Shown here piece after piece: positions 43,954-52,706 of a DNA stretch of 64,000 bases (within the stretch, counting starts at the first letter, position 1; every line of letters begins with the position of its first letter). Under the pieces are notes generated by a model. The model did no database searches, was not told the DNA's origin, and saw only the letters and a program-made list of their open reading frames with translations. The DNA comes from Gammaproteobacteria bacterium (GTDB taxonomy: Bacteria > Pseudomonadota > Gammaproteobacteria > Pseudomonadales > Halieaceae), in assembly GCA_030428835.1 (NCBI GenBank), contig JAUIEP010000007.1, positions 1-64,000 of the forward strand. Reading direction: 5' to 3'. The translations under genes and the position numbers were made by a program.

Positions 43954-46254
43954 TCAGTTGCGGTAGCGCACGCTGGCGAAGTAGCGCCGCGGCTCCGTGA
44001 AGCTCACGGTCGTCGTGCCGAACGCGTCCACGCCGAAGCCGCCGCGGATCTCCCGCTCGTCCCCCAGGTTGCGCCCGAAGACACCGAACTCCCAGTGGCC
44101 GTCGGCGCTGGTGTAGGCGATGCCGGCGTTGTACAGCATGTAGCTGTCGGCGTGCAGGCGGTCGAAGCTGGCGCTGGCCTCGTCGTCGCTGTAGAAGATG
44201 TCATCCTTGTAGGCCATGTCGCCGCGCAGTCGCAGCGAGGCGCCGTTGTCGAAGTCGAACACGTACTGCGCCAGCAGGTTGGCCGTCCACTCGGGCACGT
44301 TGGTGAACGGGCGGTCGCTCAGGTCCTCGATTTCACCGGTCGCGGAGTTGAACGACTCGAACGTGTCGTACTCGGGGTCGATGTAGGAGAAGCCGCCCGT
44401 GATGGTCAGCCCTTCCGTGGGCAGGACGGTGAACTCGATCTCGCCGCCCCACAGTGTGGAGTCGGCGGCGTTGTCCACCACCAGCGCGAGTGCGCTCTCC
44501 ACCGAGCCGGACGGCCGGTTGACCAGGAACTGGCGGTCTTCGTAGTCGTTGTAGAACAGTGCCCCGTTGATCTGCAGGCGGTTGTCCCAGAGCTGGGTCT
44601 TCATGCCCACCTCGTAGCTCAGGAGGGTCTCGGGGTCGGCCACCGAGATCTGCGCGGTGGCGGTCGGCCTGCCGTTGTAGACACCGCTGCGAAAGCCGCC
44701 CGAGATGCTGGCATACGCCATGGTGTCGTCGCTGAGGTCCAGCTCCAGGCCGAGTTTGGGGGAAAACTCGTCCCAGTCATCCTCGCAGGAAAAACTGGAG
44801 CCGATGCCGTCCGCCGCCACGTCGGTGCAGGAGCCCGGGTCGGTGGGTCCGGGCACCAGGATCGGCATCTGGCTGGCGCGGCGGAAGCTGTACATATCCA
44901 GCTTTTTCTCGTCGTAGGTATAGCGTGCCGCCACGTTCAGGCGCGCCGCCCGGGTCATATGCCACGTGGTATTGAAAAACGCCGCCCAGGCCGTGGCCTC
45001 CTGCGTCCGGTCATAGGACAGCGTGAGGTCCAGCGGCACCACGCCGAGCGCCTCCCACAGGCCCGCACCCACGGTCACCTCGCTGAAGTGGTCGCCGTCC
45101 TCCTTCAGGTAATACGCGCCCACGAGCCAGTCGAAGGCGCCGCCCGTCGCGTTGCTCAGGATGAACTCCTGGCTGAACTGCTGGACGTCGAACGCGGAAC
45201 CGACCGAGAAGTAGTCCTGGGGGGCGTTGTCGGCGTCGCGGTAGGACTCGCTGTCCATGTCGCGGTACCCGGTCAGGGACTTCAGCGTGAGATCGCCCAG
45301 CTCGAACGTGTTGGTCCAGCTCAGGCCCCAGGTGTCGTTCTCCTCGCCGTCCCGTTCATTCAGGGCGTGGCTGCGGTCGATATCGTCGATGTTCGTCGCG
45401 CAGCAGGTCTCCCCGATGGGGCCCAGAACCGCGCCGATGAAGGGGGCGGACAGGGGCGCGGCGGGGTTGAAGTCGGACAGCACCTGCGGGTACACGTTCT
45501 GGTCGATATGCGTGAAGTCCACCACGAGGTGCGAGTTGAAGTTGTCCGCCGGCGAGAGGTCCAGGTGGCTGCGCACGGCCCACATGTCGTCGTTGCCCGC
45601 GTCGTCGCCCCGGTCCCGCTTCTGCCAGCCGTCGGATTGCTTGGTCAGCACCGCCACGCTCGCCGCCGCGGTGTCCGTAAGCGGAAACTCGAGATAACCG
45701 TCGAGGGAGAAGTAGTTGTCCTCACCGCCGGTGACCTCCGCGGTGTAGCTGGTCTCGCCGGAGGGGCGCCGGGTGGTGACGTTGATCGCGCCACCGATGG
45801 TGTTCTTGCCGAAGAGGGTGCCCTGTGGCCCACGCAGCACCTGGATCTGCTCGATGTCGGCGAGCTGGAAGTTCGCCCCGATGGTGCGCGCGAGATAGAT
45901 GCCGTCGACATACATGCCGACGCCCGGGTCCACGGTGAGGGCGAAGTCGAACTGGCCGACCCCGCGCAGGTAGGCCTGCAGGGCACTGCTCACACCGTTG
46001 TCCGAGGCCCGCACGGCCAGGTTGGGGGTGCGCTGGTCGATATCGCTGACGTTGAACAGCTTCGTCTGCTGGATGAGGGCACCCGAGAGCGCGGTGATCG
46101 AGATGGGCGTGTCCTGCAGGTTCTCCTCACGTTTTCGGGCGGTGACTTTTACTTCTTCCAGGACAGGCTGCTTCGCCTGCGCGAACTCGGTGGTAGCGCA
46201 CAGCGGCAGCACTGCCAGGGAGAGGACGGCGTTGCGGGTACATTTTCTTAACAT
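43954..46254 (-). CDS. TonB-dependent outer-membrane receptor
   Basis: A 766-residue receptor. The signal peptide (about 1-27) is followed by a TonB box region EVKVTARKREENLQDTPISI, the plug domain (about 45-150, with the VDGIYLAR and VLRGPQGTLFGKN motifs) and a 22-strand barrel. It is close to the IroN/FyuA-like and 'sterol or terpene receptor'-type sequences of marine bacteria that import scarce substrates. The C-terminal residue is Asn rather than an aromatic, which is mildly unusual. It precedes the BphC-type gene in one transcript, so uptake of the substrate whose ring is cleaved is a reasonable reading. Confidence 0.9.
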   Translation of the reverse strand: MLRKCTRNAVLSLAVLPLCATTEFAQAKQPVLEEVKVTARKREENLQDTPISITALSGALIQQTKLFNVSDIDQRTPNLAVRASDNGVSSALQAYLRGVGQFDFALTVDPGVGMYVDGIYLARTIGANFQLADIEQIQVLRGPQGTLFGKNTIGGAINVTTRRPSGETSYTAEVTGGEDNYFSLDGYLEFPLTDTAAASVAVLTKQSDGWQKRDRGDDAGNDDMWAVRSHLDLSPADNFNSHLVVDFTHIDQNVYPQVLSDFNPAAPLSAPFIGAVLGPIGETCCATNIDDIDRSHALNERDGEENDTWGLSWTNTFELGDLTLKSLTGYRDMDSESYRDADNAPQDYFSVGSAFDVQQFSQEFILSNATGGAFDWLVGAYYLKEDGDHFSEVTVGAGLWEALGVVPLDLTLSYDRTQEATAWAAFFNTTWHMTRAARLNVAARYTYDEKKLDMYSFRRASQMPILVPGPTDPGSCTDVAADGIGSSFSCEDDWDEFSPKLGLELDLSDDTMAYASISGGFRSGVYNGRPTATAQISVADPETLLSYEVGMKTQLWDNRLQINGALFYNDYEDRQFLVNRPSGSVESALALVVDNAADSTLWGGEIEFTVLPTEGLTITGGFSYIDPEYDTFESFNSATGEIEDLSDRPFTNVPEWTANLLAQYVFDFDNGASLRLRGDMAYKDDIFYSDDEASASFDRLHADSYMLYNAGIAYTSADGHWEFGVFGRNLGDEREIRGGFGVDAFGTTTVSFTEPRRYFASVRYRN

Positions 46255-46558
46255 GGCTCCACCTCGTATCGTTGTAATTAGAAAGTGTCACTGAAGATTG
46301 GGTAGCGCGAGCCGCAGGAGCACGCCCAGGGCGCATGTTGCGCGCATCCACACGGGGGAAAAACCCTCGATTGCGAACTAATTGTCCATAACCGCGATGC
46401 AATTGCACGGGAATCCCCCGCTTGCGCGTCGGCGGCACCCCCCCATGGTCATTGGCTCCCCGTCAAAGACAGTCTGATTCTTTCCCGGGCCTTTTCCGGC
46501 GCGGGCCGAGCGTCTACATTGCCGGTAATTTGACCCACGGCTATGAAAGGTGAGCGTA
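46255..46558. other. Divergent intergenic region, TonB receptor / SDR
   Basis: A 304-base gap with no gene. It should hold promoters for the TonB receptor (minus) and the SDR (plus). A 10-bp palindrome TGCAATTGCA lies at 46398-46407; it is too short to be called an operator on its own. No clear promoter hexamers or repeats were found. Confidence 0.5.
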
Positions 46559-47380
46559 ATGGAAGACTTTGGTGGCAAGGTTGCCGTCGTGACAGGGGCA
46601 GGAAGCGGGATAGGCCGGGCACTGGCCCTGCAGTGTGCGCGGGAGGGCATGGCGGTCGCGGCCGCCGACCTGCACGAGGGCCGGCTGGACAGCCTCAGTG
46701 GGGAACTCGGGGAACTGGGCGCGCGGGTGTTCACGGCGCGCCTCGATGTGTCCGACGCGGACGCGATGACAGACTTCGCGGCGCGCGCGAGCGCCGGGTT
46801 GGGTGCGCCGAGCCTGCTGTTCAACAATGCCGGGATCCTGCGGCTGGGTGACACCTGGTCGCACGCGGTCGGTGACTGGCAGTCGATCCTGGGTATCAAC
46901 GTGCTGGGCGTCGTCAACGGCGTGAATGCCTTCCTGCCGGCAATGCTGGAGGCGGGAACGGCGGCGCATATCGTCAACACCGGCTCGGTCGGCTCGCTCG
47001 TGGCGGCCCCGGGCATGGCGCAGTATACGGCTACCAAGATGGCGGTGCGGGGTATCACGGAGTGCCTGCACCACGACCTCGCGGCGCGGGACGTGCCGAT
47101 CGGGGTGTCGCTGCTTTGTCCGGGGCCGGTGCTGACGGCGATCAGTGACGACCTGATGGGTATCGAGTCGGGGGCGCCCGATGCGGACCCGGCAGAGCAC
47201 CTGATGGCGGGTCAACCCGACTTCATTACCCCGGCCGAGGTGGCCAACTGTGTGTTCGAGGGCATTCGCGCGGGGCGCTTCTGGATCTTCACGCACCCGT
47301 TCAACGGTTACCTCAAGGACATGACGGACGCGATGCTCGCGGGCAACAATCCGACGTACAGCGAAGTCGCGTTCGATTGA
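46559..47380 (+). CDS. SDR oxidoreductase
   Basis: A 273-residue classical SDR starting at 46559, eight bases after GAAAGG; a GTG at 46550 would overlap that site. TGAGSGIG (12-19), NNAG (89-92), Ser143 and Tyr156-Lys160 (YTATK) are intact. The C-terminal stretch (GQPDFITPAEVANCVFEGIR-like) resembles SDRs of the same family at 57876, which suggests paralogues acting on related alcohols. Divergent from the TonB receptor and convergent with the meta-cleavage hydrolase, it lies inside the ring-cleavage module. Confidence 0.9.
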   Translation: MEDFGGKVAVVTGAGSGIGRALALQCAREGMAVAAADLHEGRLDSLSGELGELGARVFTARLDVSDADAMTDFAARASAGLGAPSLLFNNAGILRLGDTWSHAVGDWQSILGINVLGVVNGVNAFLPAMLEAGTAAHIVNTGSVGSLVAAPGMAQYTATKMAVRGITECLHHDLAARDVPIGVSLLCPGPVLTAISDDLMGIESGAPDADPAEHLMAGQPDFITPAEVANCVFEGIRAGRFWIFTHPFNGYLKDMTDAMLAGNNPTYSEVAFD

Positions 47381-47384
47381 GGTC

Positions 47385-47412
47385 GCGCACCACGCGTCAT
47401 CGCGTGGTGCGC
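47385..47412. terminator. Strong bidirectional hairpin terminator
   Basis: A 12-bp perfect stem, GCGCACCACGCG (47385-47396) with CGCGTGGTGCGC (47401-47412), encloses a TCAT loop. It lies between the convergent SDR and hydrolase genes, right after the SDR stop. No U tract is present, but the stem is long enough to stop transcription from either side. Confidence 0.8.
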
Positions 47413-47441
47413 CAGACGGCGCCGCGCGGCGTCCCGCCCCG

Positions 47442-48284
47442 CTAGCGCCCCGGCAGTGCGCCCAGGAAGCTTACGCACTCGCTGTTGAACAGGCCCTCGT
47501 GCTCCACCATGGCCCAGTGGCCGCACTCCGACAACACGAGCAGCTTCATGGCGTGCGCGTTGCGCGCCAGCGCCAGCAGGCCGCTGTCGGGCATCATCTG
47601 GTCGTTGCAGCCCCAGAACGCGAGGATGGGGCACTGCAGTTCGCCCAGTCGCCCCGCCAGGTTGGGAATGTCCATGGTCAGCATGACCTGTTGGTTCATC
47701 AGCGCCATGACGTGCATGCGCTCCGCCACCAGGGCATCGCTGACGTGTGCCGGGTCGAACACGAGGCCGTAGCGGAAGAGATCGCGCATGCTGTTCTCGT
47801 TGAGGCCGTCCTCGGACAGGTAGATCTCGAACATTTTCTGCATGCCGGGCATGGCGAGGTACTCCTCCCGCTCGCTCATGCCGCCCGGCGCCATCAGGAT
47901 AAGGCCCTGCACCAGTTCCGGGTGCGCCAGCGCGAGTCCGATGGCCACCGCCCCGCCGAGAGAGTTGCCCACGACGCTGCAGTGTTCGACCCCGGCGACA
48001 TCCAGCGTCTGCTTGACGCATTCGACGAAGAACGCGAGCGGGTACTCCACGTCATCGGGTTTGTCGGAATAGCCGAAGCCGATGAGGTCGGGCACGATGC
48101 AGCGATATCCCGCCTCGACGAGGGCGGGGTAGTTGCCCTTGAAGTTGCTGTGGCCGCTGGCGCCGGGACCGGAACCGTGCAGGAATACGACGACGGGTCC
48201 CTCGCCCTCGTCGAGGTAGTGGATGCGCCGCCCGTTGGCAAGGTCGGCGTAGTGACCTTCGGGTAGTGTGCTGTGCTCGGACAT
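47442..48284 (-). CDS. Meta-cleavage product hydrolase (MhpC/BphD/HsaD-like)
   Basis: A 280-residue alpha/beta hydrolase that fits the carbon-carbon hydrolases acting after extradiol cleavage. HGSGPGASG (36-44) is the oxyanion-side motif of this family, Ser108 sits in GNSLGG, Asp is in GCNDQMM and His in ECGHW. Family members hydrolyse 2-hydroxy-6-oxo-dienoates. The presence of a BphC-type dioxygenase and an HsaA-like monooxygenase within 6 kb strengthens this over a general esterase reading. It follows the HsaA-like gene after 48 bases on the same strand. Confidence 0.88.
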   Translation of the reverse strand: MSEHSTLPEGHYADLANGRRIHYLDEGEGPVVVFLHGSGPGASGHSNFKGNYPALVEAGYRCIVPDLIGFGYSDKPDDVEYPLAFFVECVKQTLDVAGVEHCSVVGNSLGGAVAIGLALAHPELVQGLILMAPGGMSEREEYLAMPGMQKMFEIYLSEDGLNENSMRDLFRYGLVFDPAHVSDALVAERMHVMALMNQQVMLTMDIPNLAGRLGELQCPILAFWGCNDQMMPDSGLLALARNAHAMKLLVLSECGHWAMVEHEGLFNSECVSFLGALPGR

Positions 48285-48332
48285 GCCTGTCTCCGTTATG
48301 TGGTTGTTGAATCAGTGCCGTCGCCGCGACGC

Positions 48333-49559
48333 CTACAGGCTCGCGTCGACCGAGTCCTGGCCGAACAGCATGCCTCCCAGGTTGACCGTATAAGGCTCCG
48401 AGACATTCGCAATGTGCGCCTGGCTGGCGAGGATGTCGTTGTGCACGCCGAGCAGTGTGCTGTCGGTGCGGATGGCGGAGGAGCCCGCCGCCTTCAGCAT
48501 GCGCGACGACAGTCCGACGCACTGGTCCGCCACGACGGCGGTGTTGTGGCGGAAGCGCGCCCGGTCCAGGAGCCCCGCGGGCTCGCCGCGGCGCGCAAAC
48601 TGCATCAGGTGCTCGAAGTCCTGCGCGAGCGTTGATCTCATGGTGGCGATGGCGGCGTGTACCTCGGCCGCGAGGCGCTTGGCGTTGGGGTCATCGCGCA
48701 TGGGTGTGGCACCGGCCAGGCGTACCTTGGCGATCTCGATGTAGCGTTCCAGTGCGCCCTCCAGCGCGCCCAGAGAGGGCGCGGACACGGCGCGGGCGAA
48801 GACCTGCATGAACGGCAGCCGGTACAGGGGCGGCTTGTGCATGAACTTCATGCCGCCCTCGTCCTCGATCATCCGGTGCGTGCGGTGTTCGGGCACGAAG
48901 GCGTCGTTCACGACGATGTCGTGGCTGCCCGTGCCCTTGAGGCCCACCACTTCCCAGTTGTCGACGATCTGGTAGTCGCTGCGCGGCAGCAGGAACGTGC
49001 GGTAGTTCAGCATGTCCCAGGGCGCGTCCTCGGTGGGGACAACCGCACCCAGGAAAACCCAGTCGCAGTGTTCGCAACCACTGGAGAAACTCCAGCGGCC
49101 GGTCAGCCTGAACCCGCCCTCCACGGGCGTTACCTGGCCCACCGGTGCGTAGGATGACGAGATGAGTACACCGGCATCGTCTTGCCACACTTCGCGGGCC
49201 GCGCGCGCGTCGAACAGGTTGAGCTGCCAGTTGTGCACGCCGATCACGCCCAGCACCCACGCGGAAGACATGCAGGTTTTGGCGATTTCCATCACCACCG
49301 CGTAGAAGACCTGCGGATCCATCTCGTAGCCGCCGTACTCGGCCGACTGCAGTATCTTGAAGAATCCGGCGCTGTGGAAATCGGCGATGGTCGCCTCCGG
49401 CACGCGCCGGTCAGTGGCGCAGGCGTCCTTGCGCGCTTCGAGCACGGGACCGAGGTCGCGCGCTGCACCCAGCAGTGCCTGTGCGCGCGGCGAGTGGATC
49501 CCGGTTGCAGCGGGGGTGGCGTGTGCCGACTCGCTGAGTTTTTCGGCGGATGCGGTCAT
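48333..49559 (-). CDS. HsaA-like flavin-dependent monooxygenase (acyl-CoA dehydrogenase fold)
   Basis: A 408-residue protein starting at 49559 after AGGGAG; a start at 49580 has no ribosome site. The fold is acyl-CoA dehydrogenase-like but the sequence (ILQSAEYGGYEMDP, SSGCEHCDWVFLG, GTGSHDIVV) follows the HsaA / HpaH group of two-component hydroxylases, which need reduced flavin from a partner reductase. HsaA hydroxylates the A-ring phenol of secosteroids to a catechol, the substrate of HsaC. The flavin reductase (HsaB) is not in view. It and the hydrolase form a two-gene unit read after the LysR gene. Confidence 0.88.
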   Translation of the reverse strand: MTASAEKLSESAHATPAATGIHSPRAQALLGAARDLGPVLEARKDACATDRRVPEATIADFHSAGFFKILQSAEYGGYEMDPQVFYAVVMEIAKTCMSSAWVLGVIGVHNWQLNLFDARAAREVWQDDAGVLISSSYAPVGQVTPVEGGFRLTGRWSFSSGCEHCDWVFLGAVVPTEDAPWDMLNYRTFLLPRSDYQIVDNWEVVGLKGTGSHDIVVNDAFVPEHRTHRMIEDEGGMKFMHKPPLYRLPFMQVFARAVSAPSLGALEGALERYIEIAKVRLAGATPMRDDPNAKRLAAEVHAAIATMRSTLAQDFEHLMQFARRGEPAGLLDRARFRHNTAVVADQCVGLSSRMLKAAGSSAIRTDSTLLGVHNDILASQAHIANVSEPYTVNLGGMLFGQDSVDASL

Positions 49560-49727
49560 AGTGGAACTCCCTGTAGGCATCTTGGGGCGGAATGCGGCAG
49601 CCGGGTTTCGGTTGCCGTATCACACCGGTATGGCGATGGGAGCTACTGTAGGTTTGGTGCCGTGTCGCGAGAAAGCGCCAGCCGTAATTTCATTGTTCTC
49701 GGGCGTTTCTTAATGGCGGGTCGCGTG

Positions 49728-50642
49728 TCAGCGAAAAACTTCCTCGTTGCCGACGTTATCCATCGTGTGCAGGTACTCCACGAGGAAGTCGACGAAGTAG
49801 CGGACTTTCGCGGAGAGGTGGCGCGAGTTCGGGAAAACCGCCCAGGCCATGCGGTCGTAATGGCTCCAGTCCTGTCCCTCAAGCGTGGCCAGTTCACCCT
49901 GCGCCACCGCGTCGCGGATGTAGAACACGGGGAGCTGCGCAATGCCGATGCCGGCCTTCGCGGCCGCGAGCAGGTTGGCGCCGTCTTCGCTGATCCAGTT
50001 GCCGGAGACCTTGACCTTGTAGATTTCATTGCTCTGCGGCCTGTTGAACAACCAGTGCCGGTCCGGGTTCGCCAGGCAGTTGTGTTGTGTCAGGTCCTCC
50101 GGTGAACCCGGTATGCCGTATTCCTCCCAGTAGGCGGGCGATGCGCAGAGGCTCAGCGCGTAGCCGCCGAGACGGCGCGCGATCATGCTCGAGTCCTCGA
50201 GCTGGTCATAGCGCACGGTGAGGTCGTAGTTCTCCGCGAGCAGGTCCACATCCCCGAAGTTGGAGTGGACCTCGACCGAGACCTCCGGGTACCTGCGCGA
50301 AAACTCCGCCACCGCGCTCGCCATATATTGCGTGCCGTAACGGCTGTTGAGGGCGAGGCGCAAGGTGCCGCGAGGGCGTTGCTGCATGTCCGACAGGGTG
50401 GATTCCGCCAGGTCGTACTGGTCCGCCATGTCCTTGCAGTGGGCGAAGAACGTATTGCCGCTCTCGGTGAGGGTCAGGCGGCGTGTGGTGCGCTGCAGCA
50501 GGCGCACGCCGAGGCGGTCCTCCAGCAGGCTGATCTGCTTGGAGACATAGGACTTGGAGACACCGAGGACGTCCGCGGCGGCGGTGAAGCTGCCGGATTC
50601 AACGACGCAGATGTACTCTTCGATTCCGTCCCAGCGACCCAA
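49728..50642 (-). CDS. LysR-family regulator, TTG start
   Basis: A 304-residue LTTR. The helix-turn-helix is at about residues 5-60 (VVESGSFTAAADVLGVSKSY), and the periplasmic-binding-like effector domain follows. The start is placed at TTG 50642 because AGGAGG lies nine bases upstream (50652-50657) and the protein then begins LGRWDGIEEY, the normal LTTR length; ATG codons at 50708 and 50756 lack ribosome sites and would add 22-38 odd residues. It lies upstream of the HsaA-like gene on the same strand and is divergent from the sulfatase gene across 269 bases, so it could control either. Confidence 0.85.
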   Translation of the reverse strand: MGRWDGIEEYICVVESGSFTAAADVLGVSKSYVSKQISLLEDRLGVRLLQRTTRRLTLTESGNTFFAHCKDMADQYDLAESTLSDMQQRPRGTLRLALNSRYGTQYMASAVAEFSRRYPEVSVEVHSNFGDVDLLAENYDLTVRYDQLEDSSMIARRLGGYALSLCASPAYWEEYGIPGSPEDLTQHNCLANPDRHWLFNRPQSNEIYKVKVSGNWISEDGANLLAAAKAGIGIAQLPVFYIRDAVAQGELATLEGQDWSHYDRMAWAVFPNSRHLSAKVRYFVDFLVEYLHTMDNVGNEEVFR

Positions 50643-50911
50643 TGCGCGGCCCCTCCTGTCTATCCGGGGCCCAATATACGCGGTCTGTCTTTGGCCGTAC
50701 AACTCCATGGGACGGCGGGGCGACGCGTGTCGCCGCCAACGGATACACTGCAACAACGGACGGCCGGTGGGTGGCGCCGCGTTGCGGGCAATGCCCCTCC
50801 GCTGGAAACACTCAAGTCACGCGCAGGGCATTTTCCCCGGCCACGGCGGCGGTTAACGTGTGGGGCGCGCTTGCAGATGCCAGGTAGAAGAATACGAATG
50901 ATGTTGGCCTC

Positions 50912-52681
50912 ATGTTGAAAGACAGGCGATGGGTGGCACTGGCGCTCGTGCTGGCCGTTTTCGCCGTGCCGGGCCACGGCGCGGAGCGCCCGAACATCGT
51001 ACTGATTTTGCTGGACGATATCGGTTACTCCGATCTCGGTGCGTTCGGCGGCGAGATCGACACGCCCCACCTCGACGCGCTGGCGTATTCCGGCGCACGC
51101 TTCAGCAACTTCCACACCGCCTCGAGCTGCGCGCCGACGCGCGCGATGCTGCTGACCGGCGTATCGAGCCACGCCGCGGGCATCGGCAGCATGCGCGAGC
51201 TGATGCCGTTGGTGCATCGCGGCCAGCCGGGCTACGGCGGCGTCCTGAACGACCGGGTCACCACGGTCGCCAGCCGGCTGCGGTCCGCCGGCTACCGCAC
51301 CGCCGTCGCGGGCAAGTGGCACCTTGGGGACCAGCCCCGCAACCTGCCGCCCGCGCGCGGCTTCGACGATTCGCTGATCCAGGCGGACTCGGGCTCGGAC
51401 AACTTCGAGATGCGGCCCTACCTGCCCATGAAGCCGGAAGCCTTCTGGTACGATAACGGCGAGCGCCTGCTCTCGCTGCCGCAGGACTTCTATTCTTCCA
51501 CGGCCTTCACGGACCGGGCGCTGGGCTTCCTGCGCGACAATGCCGGTCGCGGCGCGCCGTTCTTCCTCTACCTCGCCTACCAGGCCAACCACACACCCCT
51601 GCAGTCGCCCGCCGAATTCCTGGAGCGCTACCGCGGCCGCTACCACGAGGGATGGGCCGCCGTGCGGGGGGAGCGGATAGCGCGCCTGCGTGCGCTGGGG
51701 TTCTTCGACGATGCCGCCTCCTTTGCCGAGGGGCCGCCCCAGTCCGAATGGGATGCGCTCGCCGAACCGGAGCGCTACTTCGAGGCGCGGCGCATGCAGG
51801 CCTATGCGGCGATGGCGACGGCGATGGACCACGAGGTGGGGCGCCTGCTCGACTACCTGCGCGAGTCGGGGCTCTATGACGACACGGTGTTCGTCGTGCT
51901 GTCCGACAACGGCGCGGTCGCCTCCGAGCCCTATGACAACCCCCTCGGGGCGCGCTGGCTGCGCAGTCACTATCACCGCGACGTCGAGCGACTCGGGGAG
52001 AAGGGCAGTTGGGTCGCCGCGGGCAGCCGCTGGGGCAGGGTGGCCAATACCCCGCTGTCGGGCGTCAAGTTTTCCGCCGGGGAGGGCGGTGTGCGGGTAC
52101 CGCTGTTCATTGCGGGTGTGCCGGGCCAGGCGACCGGGCGAATACTCGATCAGTTCACCTACGTGACAGACCTCGCGCCGACCCTGCTGGACCTCGCGGG
52201 CGTTGCGCCGGCCGCGTCCGGCCCGCAGGCACCCATGACCGGGGCGAACCTGGCGCCGCTGCTGCGTGGCATCACCGACCGTTTACACCCGCCGGATGAG
52301 GCCATCGGTTACGAGTTCTCCGGCAGCGCGGCGTTGTACCGCGGCGACTATAAACTGCGGCGCAACCTGCCGCCCTACGGCGACGGGCAGTGGCGCCTGT
52401 TCCGGCTGGCGACGGACCCGGGAGAGACCCTGGACCTCGCGGGCGCCGAGCCCGAGTTGTTCGCGGCGCTGCGGGAGCGCTATGACGCGTGGGCCCGGGA
52501 GGCGGGAGTCCTCCCGATGCCGGAAGACTATTCGCTGGGCAGGCAGGTCCTGCTGAACGCGGTATTGTTTTTCTACCTGCCGCGCCACGCGTGGCATATT
52601 GCGCTGGCGTTGGCCGTGCTGGTCGCCGCGTTTGTCATGTGGCGGCGCGCCAGGGCGCGACGGCCTGCGGCAGGTAACTGA
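50912..52681 (+). CDS. Membrane-anchored arylsulfatase
   Basis: A 589-residue sulfatase. After an N-terminal signal (1-24), D35-D36 start the metal site, and the formylglycine motif is C73-A-P-T-R, where Cys is oxidised to formylglycine by an FGE-type enzyme not present here. GKWHLG and a later SDNGA metal site follow. A C-terminal hydrophobic helix (about 555-575) should anchor it in the membrane, which is unusual for sulfatases. It removes sulfate from a sulfated carbohydrate, phenol or steroid. The DUF3604 lipoprotein gene starts 25 bases after it. Confidence 0.92.
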   Translation: MLKDRRWVALALVLAVFAVPGHGAERPNIVLILLDDIGYSDLGAFGGEIDTPHLDALAYSGARFSNFHTASSCAPTRAMLLTGVSSHAAGIGSMRELMPLVHRGQPGYGGVLNDRVTTVASRLRSAGYRTAVAGKWHLGDQPRNLPPARGFDDSLIQADSGSDNFEMRPYLPMKPEAFWYDNGERLLSLPQDFYSSTAFTDRALGFLRDNAGRGAPFFLYLAYQANHTPLQSPAEFLERYRGRYHEGWAAVRGERIARLRALGFFDDAASFAEGPPQSEWDALAEPERYFEARRMQAYAAMATAMDHEVGRLLDYLRESGLYDDTVFVVLSDNGAVASEPYDNPLGARWLRSHYHRDVERLGEKGSWVAAGSRWGRVANTPLSGVKFSAGEGGVRVPLFIAGVPGQATGRILDQFTYVTDLAPTLLDLAGVAPAASGPQAPMTGANLAPLLRGITDRLHPPDEAIGYEFSGSAALYRGDYKLRRNLPPYGDGQWRLFRLATDPGETLDLAGAEPELFAALRERYDAWAREAGVLPMPEDYSLGRQVLLNAVLFFYLPRHAWHIALALAVLVAAFVMWRRARARRPAAGN

Positions 52682-52706
52682 TTATGTTGGGGAAGGTTGT
52701 ACCGCG

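Noticed and set aside
46398-46407. TGCAATTGCA palindrome as an operator
   Set aside because: Ten bases with no flanking symmetry and no second copy nearby; expected by chance too often.
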